Positions 17,919 to 27,382 are shown, numbered from the stretch's first letter. The stretch: DNA of 64,000 bases from Clostridium sp. DSM 17811 (GCF_018861905.1 NZ_JAHLDU010000013.1:1-64000), one strand, 5' to 3'. Numbers and translations are program-made. The notes: a model not told the origin generated them from the sequence alone.

Positions 17919-18683
17919 TTAAAATAAGGGATCTCCATCTTGAACTAAGGCTTTTTTAATCCTCTGTGAAAACTTATCCTCCTTCCACACTCTTTTACCT
18001 GTTCTATATCTATTACAACACTTCATGAACTCATGAGGATATGAGATTAATGCTATTAAAAATCTTTCACTATCAGCATCTAGTCCTTCGATATAACAAA
18101 ATTCTTTAGCAAGCTTAGAAAAATCAAGCTTTGCTCCTTTTCTTTTTAACCTACTAAGTAAAGGGAGACAATCCATCTCCACCATGTTGTAACTACAATT
18201 ATTAAAATCAACCACGTAAATAAAATCACTCCCCCTAAGGTTTTGAAAATCTGTATTCCCTAAACATATTTCAGATCGCCTCATGCTTCTTGTTATAATT
18301 TCTAAATAATTTGAATCCTTCACTTTCCTTATACACTCTTCTCCTCTATCAATAACTTTTTCTCCATATTTAATAATTATTTCTTCAAATGAATTTTGAG
18401 GTCCATCTTTTTTAATGTTATTTATATCTACAGTAAGCTTTTTAATAGATTTTTTATAATCTTCTACTGTTTTACCCGTATTGTTATTTAATCTATTTCT
18501 AAGATAACCGTTAAATCCCATACATTTTTCATGTACTGTATAAATAGCAACAAACTGCTTTATTATTAATTCTTCTGGTATGTTTATCTCTGCATTTTTA
18601 TATTTAAACTCAATAAAATTTGTCTTTTTAATATCCTTAAACATCATATAGTCAGAAAAATCATTATAGATGCTTATTGCCAC
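17919..18683 (-). CDS. Degenerate CotS-like paralogue lacking the kinase N-lobe and active site
   Basis: The last ~120 residues align by eye with its CotS-like neighbours: CLGNTDFQNLRGSDFIYVVD matches the CHHDxxxHNIIVxxxxDVNIIDF stretch, and YPHEFMKCCNRYRTGKRVW matches FPQRYWRLCNRYYYNEVTW. The catalytic HHD has become GNTD, the metal-binding DFDY has become DFNN, and the ATP-binding N-lobe is absent, leaving about 254 residues. It therefore looks like a non-catalytic, pseudokinase-type coat component or a gene on its way out; the frame is fully open. GTG at 18683 with GAGGTG 6 bases upstream is preferred. It lies between two intact paralogues in one leftward set. Confidence 0.65.
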   Translation of the reverse strand: MAISIYNDFSDYMMFKDIKKTNFIEFKYKNAEINIPEELIIKQFVAIYTVHEKCMGFNGYLRNRLNNNTGKTVEDYKKSIKKLTVDINNIKKDGPQNSFEEIIIKYGEKVIDRGEECIRKVKDSNYLEIITRSMRRSEICLGNTDFQNLRGSDFIYVVDFNNCSYNMVEMDCLPLLSRLKRKGAKLDFSKLAKEFCYIEGLDADSERFLIALISYPHEFMKCCNRYRTGKRVWKEDKFSQRIKKALVQDGDPLF

Positions 18684-18752
18684 TTGCACCACCTCAAATT
18701 CAATCTATTAATCGCTATACTATAGCCAGGTGCTATTTACTATAGCTCGACG

Positions 18753-18977
18753 TCATTTATTTTTTTTACAACTTTTATCCATTTTCCTTAAAATTTCCCT
18801 GTGCTGGAACTCTAACTCACTAAGTTTTTTTTGTCTTCTCCTTATTTTTTTAAGTTTTTTAACTTCATCCTTCATATTATCAAGCTTCATATCATATTCC
18901 TCAACCGTTGATTCTTGTACTTCACTTATGTCAAATTCAGGCTCATCCATACACATATCTTTTTTGTTTTTCCCCAT
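18753..18977 (-). CDS. Small charged coiled-coil protein
   Basis: A 74-residue, highly charged protein (MGKNKKDMCMDEPEFDISE, then VEEYDMKLDNMKDEVKKLKK and a basic tail ending KMDKSCKKNK). The middle and end have heptad-like spacing suggesting a coiled coil. The ATG at 18977 follows GGGAGGT by 6 bases. It starts only 4 bases after the stop of the upstream CotS-like gene, so it is translationally linked to that coat operon. I do not recognise a family; a small structural coat protein is plausible from position only. Confidence 0.6.
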   Translation of the reverse strand: MGKNKKDMCMDEPEFDISEVQESTVEEYDMKLDNMKDEVKKLKKIRRRQKKLSELEFQHREILRKMDKSCKKNK

Positions 18978-18981
18978 AATG

Positions 18982-19992
18982 TTACCTCCCATATTTTATT
19001 TTTCTAAACTTATCAATAAGAATTTGCTTCTCATCTTTGTCCTCATTCATCTTTTCAAGTTTCTTTAAGAAAAACTCTTCTCCCCAATTCTTTTTTTCCC
19101 AATAATATTGAATTCCTATTTGCCAATACTCTTGAGGGAATTCCATAAACGCTGCCATTACCTCTATGTCACTTTTGTATATTGGAAATGTCTCATCATA
19201 CTCATACATTATGAAAAGCGCATTTTCAAGGTTCCATTTACCGTTTTTCATTCTCCTTATTAGAAGACTACTTAAATCATGTAAATGAGTGTCTAAGATG
19301 CAATAATCAAAATCAATTACACTCACGCCCCCACTTTTCTCAAGCAACACATTATGATGCGCGTAATCATGATGACAGAATCCCTTATGTTTAATTTCTT
19401 CCTTCATCTTACTTACGTATTCGCTTCTACACAGGTTATTTACTGCTTTATTGCATCTCACTAGCTCACCTTGCATAATTTTCAAATAGTTACTATCAAA
19501 CTCTGTAAAACATTTTTTTTCACTTATCCTTCTCTTAAAATCCAATATTTCATTTCCGCGAGTTTTAAAAGTTTCTATCCACTTAAGCCATGCTATTCTA
19601 GGTTTCATATCAGGTGTGACTTTAAAATTCAGACTTTTTTTATGAAGCTCTGCAAGTTTTGATGTACATAATTTTATTTCTGCTAGGTTATCGTAATCAC
19701 ATCCCCTTGCATCTACCCATAGTGTTAAATAAGCATATTTATTTTGGAATGTTATATACTCCTTTTGATCGTTAGTCTCAATAATTTCAGGTATACTTTG
19801 AAATCCATTATTCTGCAAATGTTTTATAGCGCCAATAATAAATAAAAAATGCCCAAGTTCATAATTAACTATTTTCAGACAATACATATTATCTCTAGTT
19901 TCTATCCTATAAACGTTTTTTATTTTTTCTATATTATTAATACTAAGAGAGTAATTATTCTTTACTATCTCCTTCACTTCTTGTATTTCCAA
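18982..19992 (-). CDS. CotS family spore coat protein (kinase fold)
   Basis: Third intact CotS-type protein, 336 residues. The catalytic loop is CHHDYAHHNVLLE (about residues 211-223) and the metal-binding site VIDFDYCILDTHLHDLS follows, so the kinase core is complete. The N-lobe has YCLKIVNYE, and the C-terminal FPQEYWQIGIQYYWEKKNW matches the family. The likely start is TTG at 19992 with GGAGG 7 bases upstream. It is divergent from the second glycosyltransferase gene, repeating the CotS/GT pairing seen at 15.5 kb, so the cluster may have arisen by duplication of a CotS-GT pair. Confidence 0.9.
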   Translation of the reverse strand: MEIQEVKEIVKNNYSLSINNIEKIKNVYRIETRDNMYCLKIVNYELGHFLFIIGAIKHLQNNGFQSIPEIIETNDQKEYITFQNKYAYLTLWVDARGCDYDNLAEIKLCTSKLAELHKKSLNFKVTPDMKPRIAWLKWIETFKTRGNEILDFKRRISEKKCFTEFDSNYLKIMQGELVRCNKAVNNLCRSEYVSKMKEEIKHKGFCHHDYAHHNVLLEKSGGVSVIDFDYCILDTHLHDLSSLLIRRMKNGKWNLENALFIMYEYDETFPIYKSDIEVMAAFMEFPQEYWQIGIQYYWEKKNWGEEFFLKKLEKMNEDKDEKQILIDKFRKIKYGR

Positions 19993-20173
19993 ATCAATGC
20001 CTCCAAATTATTGTTCTATTGCAATATATGAACTTTTAGATTGATTTGTGCACAATTATATTTGTTCAAATGGCACACTTTTTAAGTTAAAATAATATAT
20101 ATAATATATATAATATTTTTAATAAATTCTTTTAAACATAAGGCTTTTTTAATAATTTTAAGGAGTGAATCCT

Positions 20174-21304
20174 ATGAAGATTGCAATTGATGCTAGAGGC
20201 ATCAATTTATATAATGGAACTGGTATTGGGACTTATACAGAAAATATACTTAAAAATTTAATTAACATAGATTCTGTTAATAATTACCACGTTTTTTGGT
20301 CAGGTAATAATTTTGAAAGTATAAAAAAAGAGAACTGCAAAATAATAATGACATCAAAAAAACATCAAAGATTCTTTGAGGATTATTATTTCCCAGAAAA
20401 TATTTCAAAAGAAAACATAGATATATATCATATGCCACAGAACGGCATAGGTTTTTCACAGGCCATATCTTGCAAGAAAGTAGTCACTATACATGATTTA
20501 ATTCCATACGTTATGCCTGAAACAGTCGGACGAGGATATTTACTGAAATTTTTAAAAGAGATGCCAATAATTGTAGGTAACTCTGATGGAATAATAACGG
20601 TATCTGAATTTTCAAAACGAGATATTCTTAAATATTTCCCAATAGATGAGTCTAAAATCTTTGTAACTCCACTGGCTGCGGACGCAAAATATACACCCCT
20701 GGATAAACTTCATTGTAAAAACTTTTTAGAAAAAGCATATAATTTAAATAATCCATTTATACTCTATCTCGGTGGTTTTAGCGAGAGAAAAAATGTAGCA
20801 TCTGCAATAACTGCTTTTTCCAAAGTATATAAAGATTTAAGTGAAAATTACAATTTAGTTATTGTAGGTGATTATAGAGACTCTGGTCAAAAATTAATGA
20901 AACTTACAAATGAACTAAACATGCAGTCTCATGTTATTTTCGCAGGTTTTGTACCCGAAGAACATTTACCTCTTTTTTATAACAGCTGTGATGCCATTAT
21001 CTATCCATCTTTTTATGAAGGATTTGGACTTCCCCCACTTGAGGCAATGAATTGTGGAACGCCTGTTATAGCCTCTAATCTTACCTCCATTCCAGAAGTT
21101 GTAGGAGATACTGGTATTTTAATAAATCCCTATGATATTAAAGATATCTCTCTTGCCATAGGGACCCTTTTAAGTAGTGAAAATTTGAGATCTGAACTTA
21201 GTGCTAAGGCATTACTAAGAGCTAAACAATTTTCATGGCAAAACACTGCTAGTCGTACTCTTAAAGTCTATGAGAGTGTTTACAACAATACTTCTACCTC
21301 ATAA
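20174..21304 (+). CDS. Family-4 glycosyltransferase of the coat cluster
   Basis: GT-B glycosyltransferase, 376 residues, close in sequence to the 15643 gene: [26 protein letters not shown] at the start, [12 protein letters not shown] and [13 protein letters not shown] in the N-domain, and [10 protein letters not shown] plus [19 protein letters not shown] in the nucleotide-sugar domain. The ATG at 20174 follows AAGGAG by 8 bases and is preferred over the GTG at 20165. It is divergent from a CotS-like gene and convergent with the PBP gene, sharing a terminator with it. A role in coat or exosporium polysaccharide is inferred from the CotS neighbours; the substrate is unknown. Confidence 0.9.
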   Translation: MKIAIDARGINLYNGTGIGTYTENILKNLINIDSVNNYHVFWSGNNFESIKKENCKIIMTSKKHQRFFEDYYFPENISKENIDIYHMPQNGIGFSQAISCKKVVTIHDLIPYVMPETVGRGYLLKFLKEMPIIVGNSDGIITVSEFSKRDILKYFPIDESKIFVTPLAADAKYTPLDKLHCKNFLEKAYNLNNPFILYLGGFSERKNVASAITAFSKVYKDLSENYNLVIVGDYRDSGQKLMKLTNELNMQSHVIFAGFVPEEHLPLFYNSCDAIIYPSFYEGFGLPPLEAMNCGTPVIASNLTSIPEVVGDTGILINPYDIKDISLAIGTLLSSENLRSELSAKALLRAKQFSWQNTASRTLKVYESVYNNTSTS

Positions 21305-21355
21305 TTAAAAAAGTATGAATTTCCACTACATGCCTTGTAATAAAACTCAAAAAAA

Positions 21356-21388
21356 GAAATCCCATTAAGGAATTCTAAATGGGATTTC
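21356..21388. terminator. Bidirectional terminator
   Basis: Perfect 11-bp stem GAAATCCCATT/AATGGGATTTC (21356-21366 with 21378-21388), with TTTTTTTGAG on the minus strand. It lies between the convergent glycosyltransferase and PBP genes. Confidence 0.88.
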
Positions 21389-21398
21389 AATATAACAT

Positions 21399-24113
21399 TT
21401 AATCCATACGTTTTATTTTTATATCAAATGTATCCTTGTATTTTGCCATCCGAGGATCATTTCTAAAATAACTCTCATACATACCTCTAGCGACATTTGC
21501 AGCATAACTACCATAACCACCGTCAAATATAACTATAGATATTGCAATTTGAGGATCTTTAGCCGGAGCATATCCTACATACCATGCATAATCTCCTCTA
21601 CCTACCTTATTCATTAAATCTAGTGAACTAAACTGTGCCGTGCCTGTTTTACCACCTGTAGATATAGGAAAATCCTTAAGTGCTTCATATGCAGTTCCAT
21701 CTGTTCCGCCTTCTGCACTGGTAACGTTATTCATACCTTCCATAACTAAATCTCTGGTTGTTGTACTTAAATTGGTTTTAGTCAAAACCGTTGGTTTTAT
21801 TTTAGATACTAAGTTACCATTAGAATCTTTTATGGTATCAACCAAATGAACTTTGTATCTTGTTCCACCATTTGCAATGGTTGCTATATAATTTGCCATC
21901 TGAAGAGGTGTAAAACTATCCATACCTTGTCCAATAGATGCATTAAGGATATTGTGCGGTAAACTTAAAGAGCCATGACCTTCCTGAACTGCTCGATAGT
22001 TTACATCACTTACAATTGCTTGTAAATTAGAATCAGTAAAGTTTTTCCCTTTATACTTAGGATCTGTAACAATTAATTGTTTAAATAATCCATTATAATT
22101 AGTCTTTGAAAAAGTTCCATTTTTTACAGAGTCCTTTATATAATTTTTAATTTGAACTTTTATTTCTGAAAGTTTTTTTCCATCATAAACAATAAGATTA
22201 TCTCCATCCCTATCATATAAATCTATCTGAGGAAAGTTTGATCCTGTGCCCCCTACTCCAAGAGATAAATCTTGCTCAATAGTATAAATAGCTTGTGATG
22301 CTGACAAAGTTTTCATAGATGTTTTATTATATACCTGCCCAAAATTTTCATTAAGTTCTATTCCCGTACTAGGGTTACTTATTTTAGGATCTGCTCCTAG
22401 TCCAAATGTCCATGCATATTTAGCTAAAACGTCATCACCAAATTTTTCTCTCAATTTCTGACCTACATTCATAAAAAATGGGTTACTGGATACCGCTAAT
22501 GCCTTTACCACCTTAATAATACCCTGTGCCTTATCTGTTGCAAATATATTCCAGTTTTTGCCACTAAGTGCACCCGTTCCTGCCATATCATATCCAGCTT
22601 GATCATCATAAGTAGACTCCCCATCTATAACTCCAGTTTCAAGACCTGCTATTGCAGTCATTGGTTTAAAAGTAGAACCCGGAGGAATTAGTGACATAGT
22701 TGCATAATTATACAAATATTTAGGATAGTAATCATATAGATCCTTCCTAACTGTTGTATTCCCTTTTATACTTTTATCTATTGGGAACATATAATCAATT
22801 ATATCTTGTGGTTTATTCTGAGCTTTTGCCATCACTTCATAATCTGGGTTAAAATATTTTTTTGATTGAATATCCGTTAGTCCTTGCGAAGTTGAAAAAT
22901 CATTGGGATTATAACCAGGCATGCTAGCAAGTGCTAGTATACCGCCAGTATGAATATCTATAGCAACTGCTGCAGCCCTTGTAGCATTTGATACATTTAA
23001 TCCCTGTACTTCATTAAGTCCTCGTAATATCTTCATTTGACTATTCAGAGCATTTTCTGTTGCATATTGTAAATTAGCATCAATTGTAAGTTGAACATTT
23101 CTACCAGGGGTAACTTTCTTACTTATAACTTCTTTATTTAACTTACCCTGCTTTTGAATCACCTTTTCTCCATTATCTCCTTTTAAACTACTCTCCAATG
23201 CAGCTTCAATTCCAGAAATTCCAACATAATCTGAACTTGTATCATAACCCTTTGCTAAATATTTTTCCTTATCTGCAGAGCTTATTTTACTTATATAGCC
23301 TAAAACTGTTGAAGCTAGCTGTCCATATGGATACTTCCTCGTAGGTTGATTTTCCACTTTAATTCCAGGCAGTTCTGAAAGATTTTGCTCAAATATAAGC
23401 GATGTATCTTCTTTTATATTAGTCGCTATACTAATTGGTTTGTATGCAGAAAAAGAGTTCATTTTTATACCGTCTTTTACAATTAAATATCTTCTTATTA
23501 ACTCCGGTGTTTCCTTGATACTTAAACTTGAAATTCCTTTTATTACGCCATAGTCATTGAGAAGCTTATTATATATTTGCTCTGGAGTTAATTTCAAGAG
23601 TTCATTATTAAGTTTAGTCTTTTCATCTTTAGTTAGGTCGGCTTCTTTTTTATTCTTAAATTTCACTTTCAGTATACTATCTTGAATCCATCTCTCCTTT
23701 AAAAATCTTAACTTTAACCCTTGTACTACATTAGGATCACTTGAACTAAATTCGAATCTATATGGCTTAATTTTTAAAGGGAAGTTATCTGTCTGACTCT
23801 CCCCATTTTTATCTAAAATTTTAAAGACCTTTTGTAGTGTTGCAAACAACTGTTTACTAGATTTAGTTGAATCTGTGTATGTAAGGTTATAGCCTAGTAC
23901 TTCTGTTGCAAGTACTATACCATTTTTGTCTTTTATGAGCCCTCTCGGTGCCTCTATTGTTATAGACTTATGTGAACTTACAGTTGCTAAATCCTTATAA
24001 TATTGCCCTTTTATTATTTGCATATAATATAACTTTGAACTTATTATTAAAAATATAACTAACATAATTATAAATAAGCTATTAATTTTATTAAATTTCT
24101 TCTTTTTTTTCAT
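21399..24113 (-). CDS. Class B penicillin-binding protein (PBP2/MrdA-like transpeptidase)
   Basis: Peptidoglycan DD-transpeptidase, 904 residues. A cytoplasmic KKKKKFNK leader and one membrane helix (about 12-32) are followed by the dimerisation domain beginning IEAPRGLIKDKNGIVLA. The transpeptidase motifs are SxxK at STFK (480-483), SxN at SSN (542-544) and KTG at KTGTAQ (822-827). The ~270-residue gap between SxN and KTG is long and contains an extra loop (about 620-700), a feature of clostridial PBP2-type proteins. It is monocistronic, with a strong terminator. PASTA domains are absent, so SpoVD or PBP2x is less likely than an elongation-type or sporulation PBP2. Confidence 0.9.
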   Translation of the reverse strand: MKKKKKFNKINSLFIIMLVIFLIISSKLYYMQIIKGQYYKDLATVSSHKSITIEAPRGLIKDKNGIVLATEVLGYNLTYTDSTKSSKQLFATLQKVFKILDKNGESQTDNFPLKIKPYRFEFSSSDPNVVQGLKLRFLKERWIQDSILKVKFKNKKEADLTKDEKTKLNNELLKLTPEQIYNKLLNDYGVIKGISSLSIKETPELIRRYLIVKDGIKMNSFSAYKPISIATNIKEDTSLIFEQNLSELPGIKVENQPTRKYPYGQLASTVLGYISKISSADKEKYLAKGYDTSSDYVGISGIEAALESSLKGDNGEKVIQKQGKLNKEVISKKVTPGRNVQLTIDANLQYATENALNSQMKILRGLNEVQGLNVSNATRAAAVAIDIHTGGILALASMPGYNPNDFSTSQGLTDIQSKKYFNPDYEVMAKAQNKPQDIIDYMFPIDKSIKGNTTVRKDLYDYYPKYLYNYATMSLIPPGSTFKPMTAIAGLETGVIDGESTYDDQAGYDMAGTGALSGKNWNIFATDKAQGIIKVVKALAVSSNPFFMNVGQKLREKFGDDVLAKYAWTFGLGADPKISNPSTGIELNENFGQVYNKTSMKTLSASQAIYTIEQDLSLGVGGTGSNFPQIDLYDRDGDNLIVYDGKKLSEIKVQIKNYIKDSVKNGTFSKTNYNGLFKQLIVTDPKYKGKNFTDSNLQAIVSDVNYRAVQEGHGSLSLPHNILNASIGQGMDSFTPLQMANYIATIANGGTRYKVHLVDTIKDSNGNLVSKIKPTVLTKTNLSTTTRDLVMEGMNNVTSAEGGTDGTAYEALKDFPISTGGKTGTAQFSSLDLMNKVGRGDYAWYVGYAPAKDPQIAISIVIFDGGYGSYAANVARGMYESYFRNDPRMAKYKDTFDIKIKRMD

Positions 24114-24246
24114 TTCATCATCACCCTTAAACCCTTATGCCTTTATTATATATGTAATATTACATACAATTCAACATATTTTTAGAATATAATCTTTTAT
24201 TTGGTAATAATATAAAATATTATACTATTTAGCCCATAAATTTAAT

Positions 24247-24289
24247 AAAAGGAAAAAGTCACCTGAATTTCAGATGACTTTTTCCTTTT
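24247..24289. terminator. Strong hairpin terminator
   Basis: 15-bp perfect stem (24247-24261 with 24275-24289) with an inner CTGA/TCAG pairing, rich in A on one side and T on the other. It lies downstream of the 31-codon gene on the minus strand. Confidence 0.85.
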
Positions 24290-24345
24290 GATTCAATATA
24301 CTATCTTGAATATGTTTCATAATTCAAGAACCATACCTACTAAAT

Positions 24346-24441
24346 TTATTTATTTTTCTTACCAAACCATGTCTTTCCCACTGTCCATGCTGTTATTACT
24401 GCGCCTAAAAGGATAGCTACTATTCCAGCTCTATCTTCCAT
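24346..24441 (-). CDS. 31-residue membrane peptide
   Basis: A short ORF with a strong start: GAGGAGGT lies 8-9 bases before the ATG at 24441. The product, MEDRAGIVAILLGAVITAWT followed by VGKTWFGKKNK, has one membrane helix (about 5-22) with a basic C-terminal tail. A strong terminator follows 57 bases downstream, so it looks like an independent, expressed small gene. No family is recognised. Toxin-like or membrane-regulator roles are possible for such peptides, but nothing here points to one. Confidence 0.6.
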   Translation of the reverse strand: MEDRAGIVAILLGAVITAWTVGKTWFGKKNK

Positions 24442-24537
24442 TGGAATACCTCCTCACCTCATATATAACTACAAGTTTAACCCAATTATACCATACAACC
24501 TATAGTTATATGGTAATATCGGTTAAAGTATACAAAT

Positions 24538-24590
24538 CATACACTATTAACTTATAATATTATTTGCTTATTATAAATTAATAGTGTATG
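24538..24590. promoter_or_regulatory. 20-bp inverted repeat upstream of the LysR gene
   Basis: Arms 24538-24557 and 24571-24590 pair at 19 of 20 positions (CATACACTATTAA/TTAATAGTGTATG plus TTATAA/TTATAA) around a 13-base spacer. It ends 26 bases before the LysR start, has no T-tract on either side and includes a TATAAT-like hexamer. A self-regulatory operator is the simplest reading; function is inferred. Confidence 0.5.
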
Positions 24591-24615
24591 CTCATTTGTT
24601 AAGGAGTTGTGATAT

Positions 24616-25485
24616 ATGAATATAAGAGATTTAGAATATTTTTATTATTTATGCCAAAATAAAAGTTTCACAAAAACTGCAGAAATGCTTTTTGTTTCCC
24701 AGCCTTCAATAACAATGGCACTACATAAAATTGAAAAAGAACTAGGAGAAAGACTTGTAATTAGAGATCATTCTAAATCACAACTTTCCTTAACTGAAGC
24801 TGGAAAAATCCTTGAGAAACGAGCATACAATGTTCTACATGAAATAAAAGCAGCAAAACTTGAAATATCAAGAATAAGCGGAGCAAAAATAAAATTAGGA
24901 GTTCCACCGATGATTGGTGCTTATTTTTTTCCACCTTTTATGAAGGTCTTAGATATAAATGGTCTTGTGAACCATATTGAACTTGTTGAAACAGGTTCTA
25001 CAGCGATGAAAAAGTTACTAGATTCTGGTCAAGTTGATATTGCATTAATAGGTTCCATTGCGCCTTTAAAAGATAATGACCTTAATACCACTATCTTAAA
25101 AACAGATCAATTCATGGTTTGTACTAGTAATAGTCACCCACTTTTAAGTAAACCTGAAGTTAACTTTAGCGAACTTAAAGATGAGCGTTTTACAGTCCTA
25201 GGTGATTCATATATTCATAATAAAGTAATAAAAGATCTTTGTTTGGAAAATGGTATTGACACAAAAAATTTCTATTACACAACTGAAATACAAACAGCAA
25301 AATCCCTAATAGCTTCTGGAGTTGGTATAGGAATAATGATCAATATGGCAGTAGAAAATATGGCATCAATAAAAACAGTCTCTCTAGTTCCAGCTATAAA
25401 TTTTTATATATCTATTGTTGTAAAAAAAGAACATTATATGACTTCAATTGAAAAGGAAATAATGGGGATACTGCTTGAAAAGTAA
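24616..25485 (+). CDS. LysR family transcriptional regulator
   Basis: Typical LysR regulator of 289 residues. The N-terminal winged helix-turn-helix (about residues 1-60) reads MNIRDLEYFYYLCQNKSFTK and then AEMLFVSQPSITMALHKIEKELGE. The C-terminal effector domain (about 90-289) has the usual two-lobe pattern. AAGGAG lies 9 bases before the ATG. It is convergent with the malic/malolactic enzyme gene; MleR-type LysR regulators are often linked to malolactic genes, but are usually divergent, so a regulatory link is only a guess. A large inverted repeat lies in its promoter region. Confidence 0.9.
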   Translation: MNIRDLEYFYYLCQNKSFTKTAEMLFVSQPSITMALHKIEKELGERLVIRDHSKSQLSLTEAGKILEKRAYNVLHEIKAAKLEISRISGAKIKLGVPPMIGAYFFPPFMKVLDINGLVNHIELVETGSTAMKKLLDSGQVDIALIGSIAPLKDNDLNTTILKTDQFMVCTSNSHPLLSKPEVNFSELKDERFTVLGDSYIHNKVIKDLCLENGIDTKNFYYTTEIQTAKSLIASGVGIGIMINMAVENMASIKTVSLVPAINFYISIVVKKEHYMTSIEKEIMGILLEK

Positions 25486-25540
25486 AAACATCCCCTTTAA
25501 CGACATTTTAGAAGGAAAGTCTCCCTCTTCTATAAGTTGG

Positions 25541-25596
25541 AGTATAAATATCCTTCTGAAGTCGTTAATATTGCAGCTCCGCAGGAGATGATTTAA
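25541..25596 (+). repeat. Dispersed ~56-bp repeat, copy B
   Basis: Matches the minus strand of 10925-10977, sharing TCCTTCTGAAGTCGTTAAT and AGGAGATGATTTAA. Here the left half also pairs with 25499-25516 (AACGAC...TTAGAAGGA with TCCTTCTGA...GTCGTT), giving a ~16-bp imperfect hairpin spanning 25499-25566 between the two convergent stop codons. Confidence 0.6.
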
Positions 25597-25602
25597 TCTA
25601 TT

Positions 25603-27234
25603 TTATTTGTAAATTGGTTCCCAAATACTATCTTCCACTGCCTTTTTAACATCTACAATTTCAATTCGATTTAACCCTTCTTTAATTGCTTGCTTCACCA
25701 CAGCAATTGCTACAAGTTTTGATGCTTCCCTAACTTTTTCAACTGAAGGTAAAATTGCGGCTCCCGTCTTTGAAAAATCTTGAAGAGATGCTATTCCATG
25801 AGCAGCTGCAGATAACATTCCATCGGATACAGTTTTAGCTTTTGCAACTATTATACCAAGTCCTAATCCGGGGTATAATAACGCATTGTTAGCCTGACCA
25901 ATAGTGTATGTTACCCCATTATGCTCAATTGGTTCAGAGGGGCTTCCAGTTACAACTAATGCACGTCCATCTGTCCATTTTATTAAGTCTGTAGCTTTTG
26001 CTTCTGCGAGTTTAGTAGGATTTGAAATCGGCATAATAGCAGGTTTTTCATTTAACTCTGCCATTTTTCTTACAGCTTCTTCTGTGAATGCACCGGTTAC
26101 TCCAGAAGTTCCAATAAGTACTGTAGGCTTAGTAGCCTCTACTATCTCAGCAAGATTAGTAAGTGGTTTTTTAAATTCACCTTTGGCTCTTGCATATTTT
26201 TTCTGACCCTCAGTAAGATTATCCATATCTTGCGTAATAAGACCAAAGCGATCAACAAGATAGAATTGCTTTATTGCATTTTCTTCTGATAATCCACTTT
26301 GCATTTTTTCAAGTAATATTTGATCTGATACACCTATCCCTGCAGTACCACCACCAAAAACTAATATTTTGTGGTCTTTAATTGGTATACCAGTTACCTC
26401 AGCAATAGCACTCATTGCTGATACCATCATGACCCCAGTTCCCTGTATATCATCATTAAACGTACAAATCTTTGATCTATAATTTTCAAGAATGGCACTT
26501 GCGTTGCCACGACCAAGGTCTTCCCAATGAAGAAGTACTTCAGGAAATAGCTCAAGAACAATCTTTACAAATTTATCAATAAAGTCATAGTATTTTTCTC
26601 CAGTCACTCTTTTGTGTTTATTCCCAAGATAAAATGGATCATTTAAAAGTGCCTCGTTATTTGTTCCCGAATCTATTACTATAGGAAGAGCATTCTTAGG
26701 ATTAATACCTGCAGCTACTGTATATACGGCAAGCTTTCCTATAGATATATCAACCCCTTGAACACCCCAATCACCTATTCCAAGAACTCCTTCACCATCA
26801 GTAACAACAATCAATTTTATTTCATCAAGATCTTTTAAAGAGTTCTCGATAGATTTTTTAATATCTTCGGGATGGTCTATTGAAAGGAAAACAGCATCCT
26901 TTGGAGTATCATAGATTTTCGAATAATTTATTACTGCATCGCCTATAGTTGGAGTATATATTATAGGAAGAAATTCAGTAATATGTTTACCTATAACATA
27001 GCTGAAAAGTGTTTTGTTAGTGTCATATAAATTCATAAGGTAATTACGTTTTTCTAATTTGTCTTCAAAATCTTTAGTTCTTTGATAAATTATCTGTTCT
27101 TGCTGCTCAATAGTTCTTACAGCGTTTGGTAATAATCCTGTAAGTTCATACATTTTTCTTTCTTCCTTTGTAAAAGCAGTTCCCTTGTTTAAATAAGGAT
27201 TTCTTAATAAGTCTTGGCCTTTTAAGTTTATCAT
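25603..27234 (-). CDS. NAD-dependent malic enzyme (or malolactic enzyme)
   Basis: Large-type malic enzyme, 543 residues. The N-terminus LLRNPYLNKGTAFTKEER is shared by the SfcA/MaeA and malolactic subfamilies. Further landmarks are IIYTPTIGDA, VVTDGEGVLGIGDWGVQG, the catalytic and metal region LLHWEDLGRGNASAILENYR with FNDDIQGTG, and the NAD-binding VFGGGTAGIG. It decarboxylates malate to pyruvate (malic) or to lactate (malolactic); the two cannot be safely separated by eye. GGGGTGG precedes the ATG by 6 bases. It is convergent with a LysR gene and appears to be a single-gene unit. Confidence 0.88.
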   Translation of the reverse strand: MINLKGQDLLRNPYLNKGTAFTKEERKMYELTGLLPNAVRTIEQQEQIIYQRTKDFEDKLEKRNYLMNLYDTNKTLFSYVIGKHITEFLPIIYTPTIGDAVINYSKIYDTPKDAVFLSIDHPEDIKKSIENSLKDLDEIKLIVVTDGEGVLGIGDWGVQGVDISIGKLAVYTVAAGINPKNALPIVIDSGTNNEALLNDPFYLGNKHKRVTGEKYYDFIDKFVKIVLELFPEVLLHWEDLGRGNASAILENYRSKICTFNDDIQGTGVMMVSAMSAIAEVTGIPIKDHKILVFGGGTAGIGVSDQILLEKMQSGLSEENAIKQFYLVDRFGLITQDMDNLTEGQKKYARAKGEFKKPLTNLAEIVEATKPTVLIGTSGVTGAFTEEAVRKMAELNEKPAIMPISNPTKLAEAKATDLIKWTDGRALVVTGSPSEPIEHNGVTYTIGQANNALLYPGLGLGIIVAKAKTVSDGMLSAAAHGIASLQDFSKTGAAILPSVEKVREASKLVAIAVVKQAIKEGLNRIEIVDVKKAVEDSIWEPIYK

Positions 27235-27382
27235 TTTATACCACCCCTTTTAATTTTTTTTCTTTTATCTTTAACTCCATTATACTTTTTATATTTTTTT
27301 ATAACAAATATAGATTATTTATTATGTTATAAAAAAAATTTATAACCTGGCAAATATAATAATAGTTTATCCCTAACAAAAA

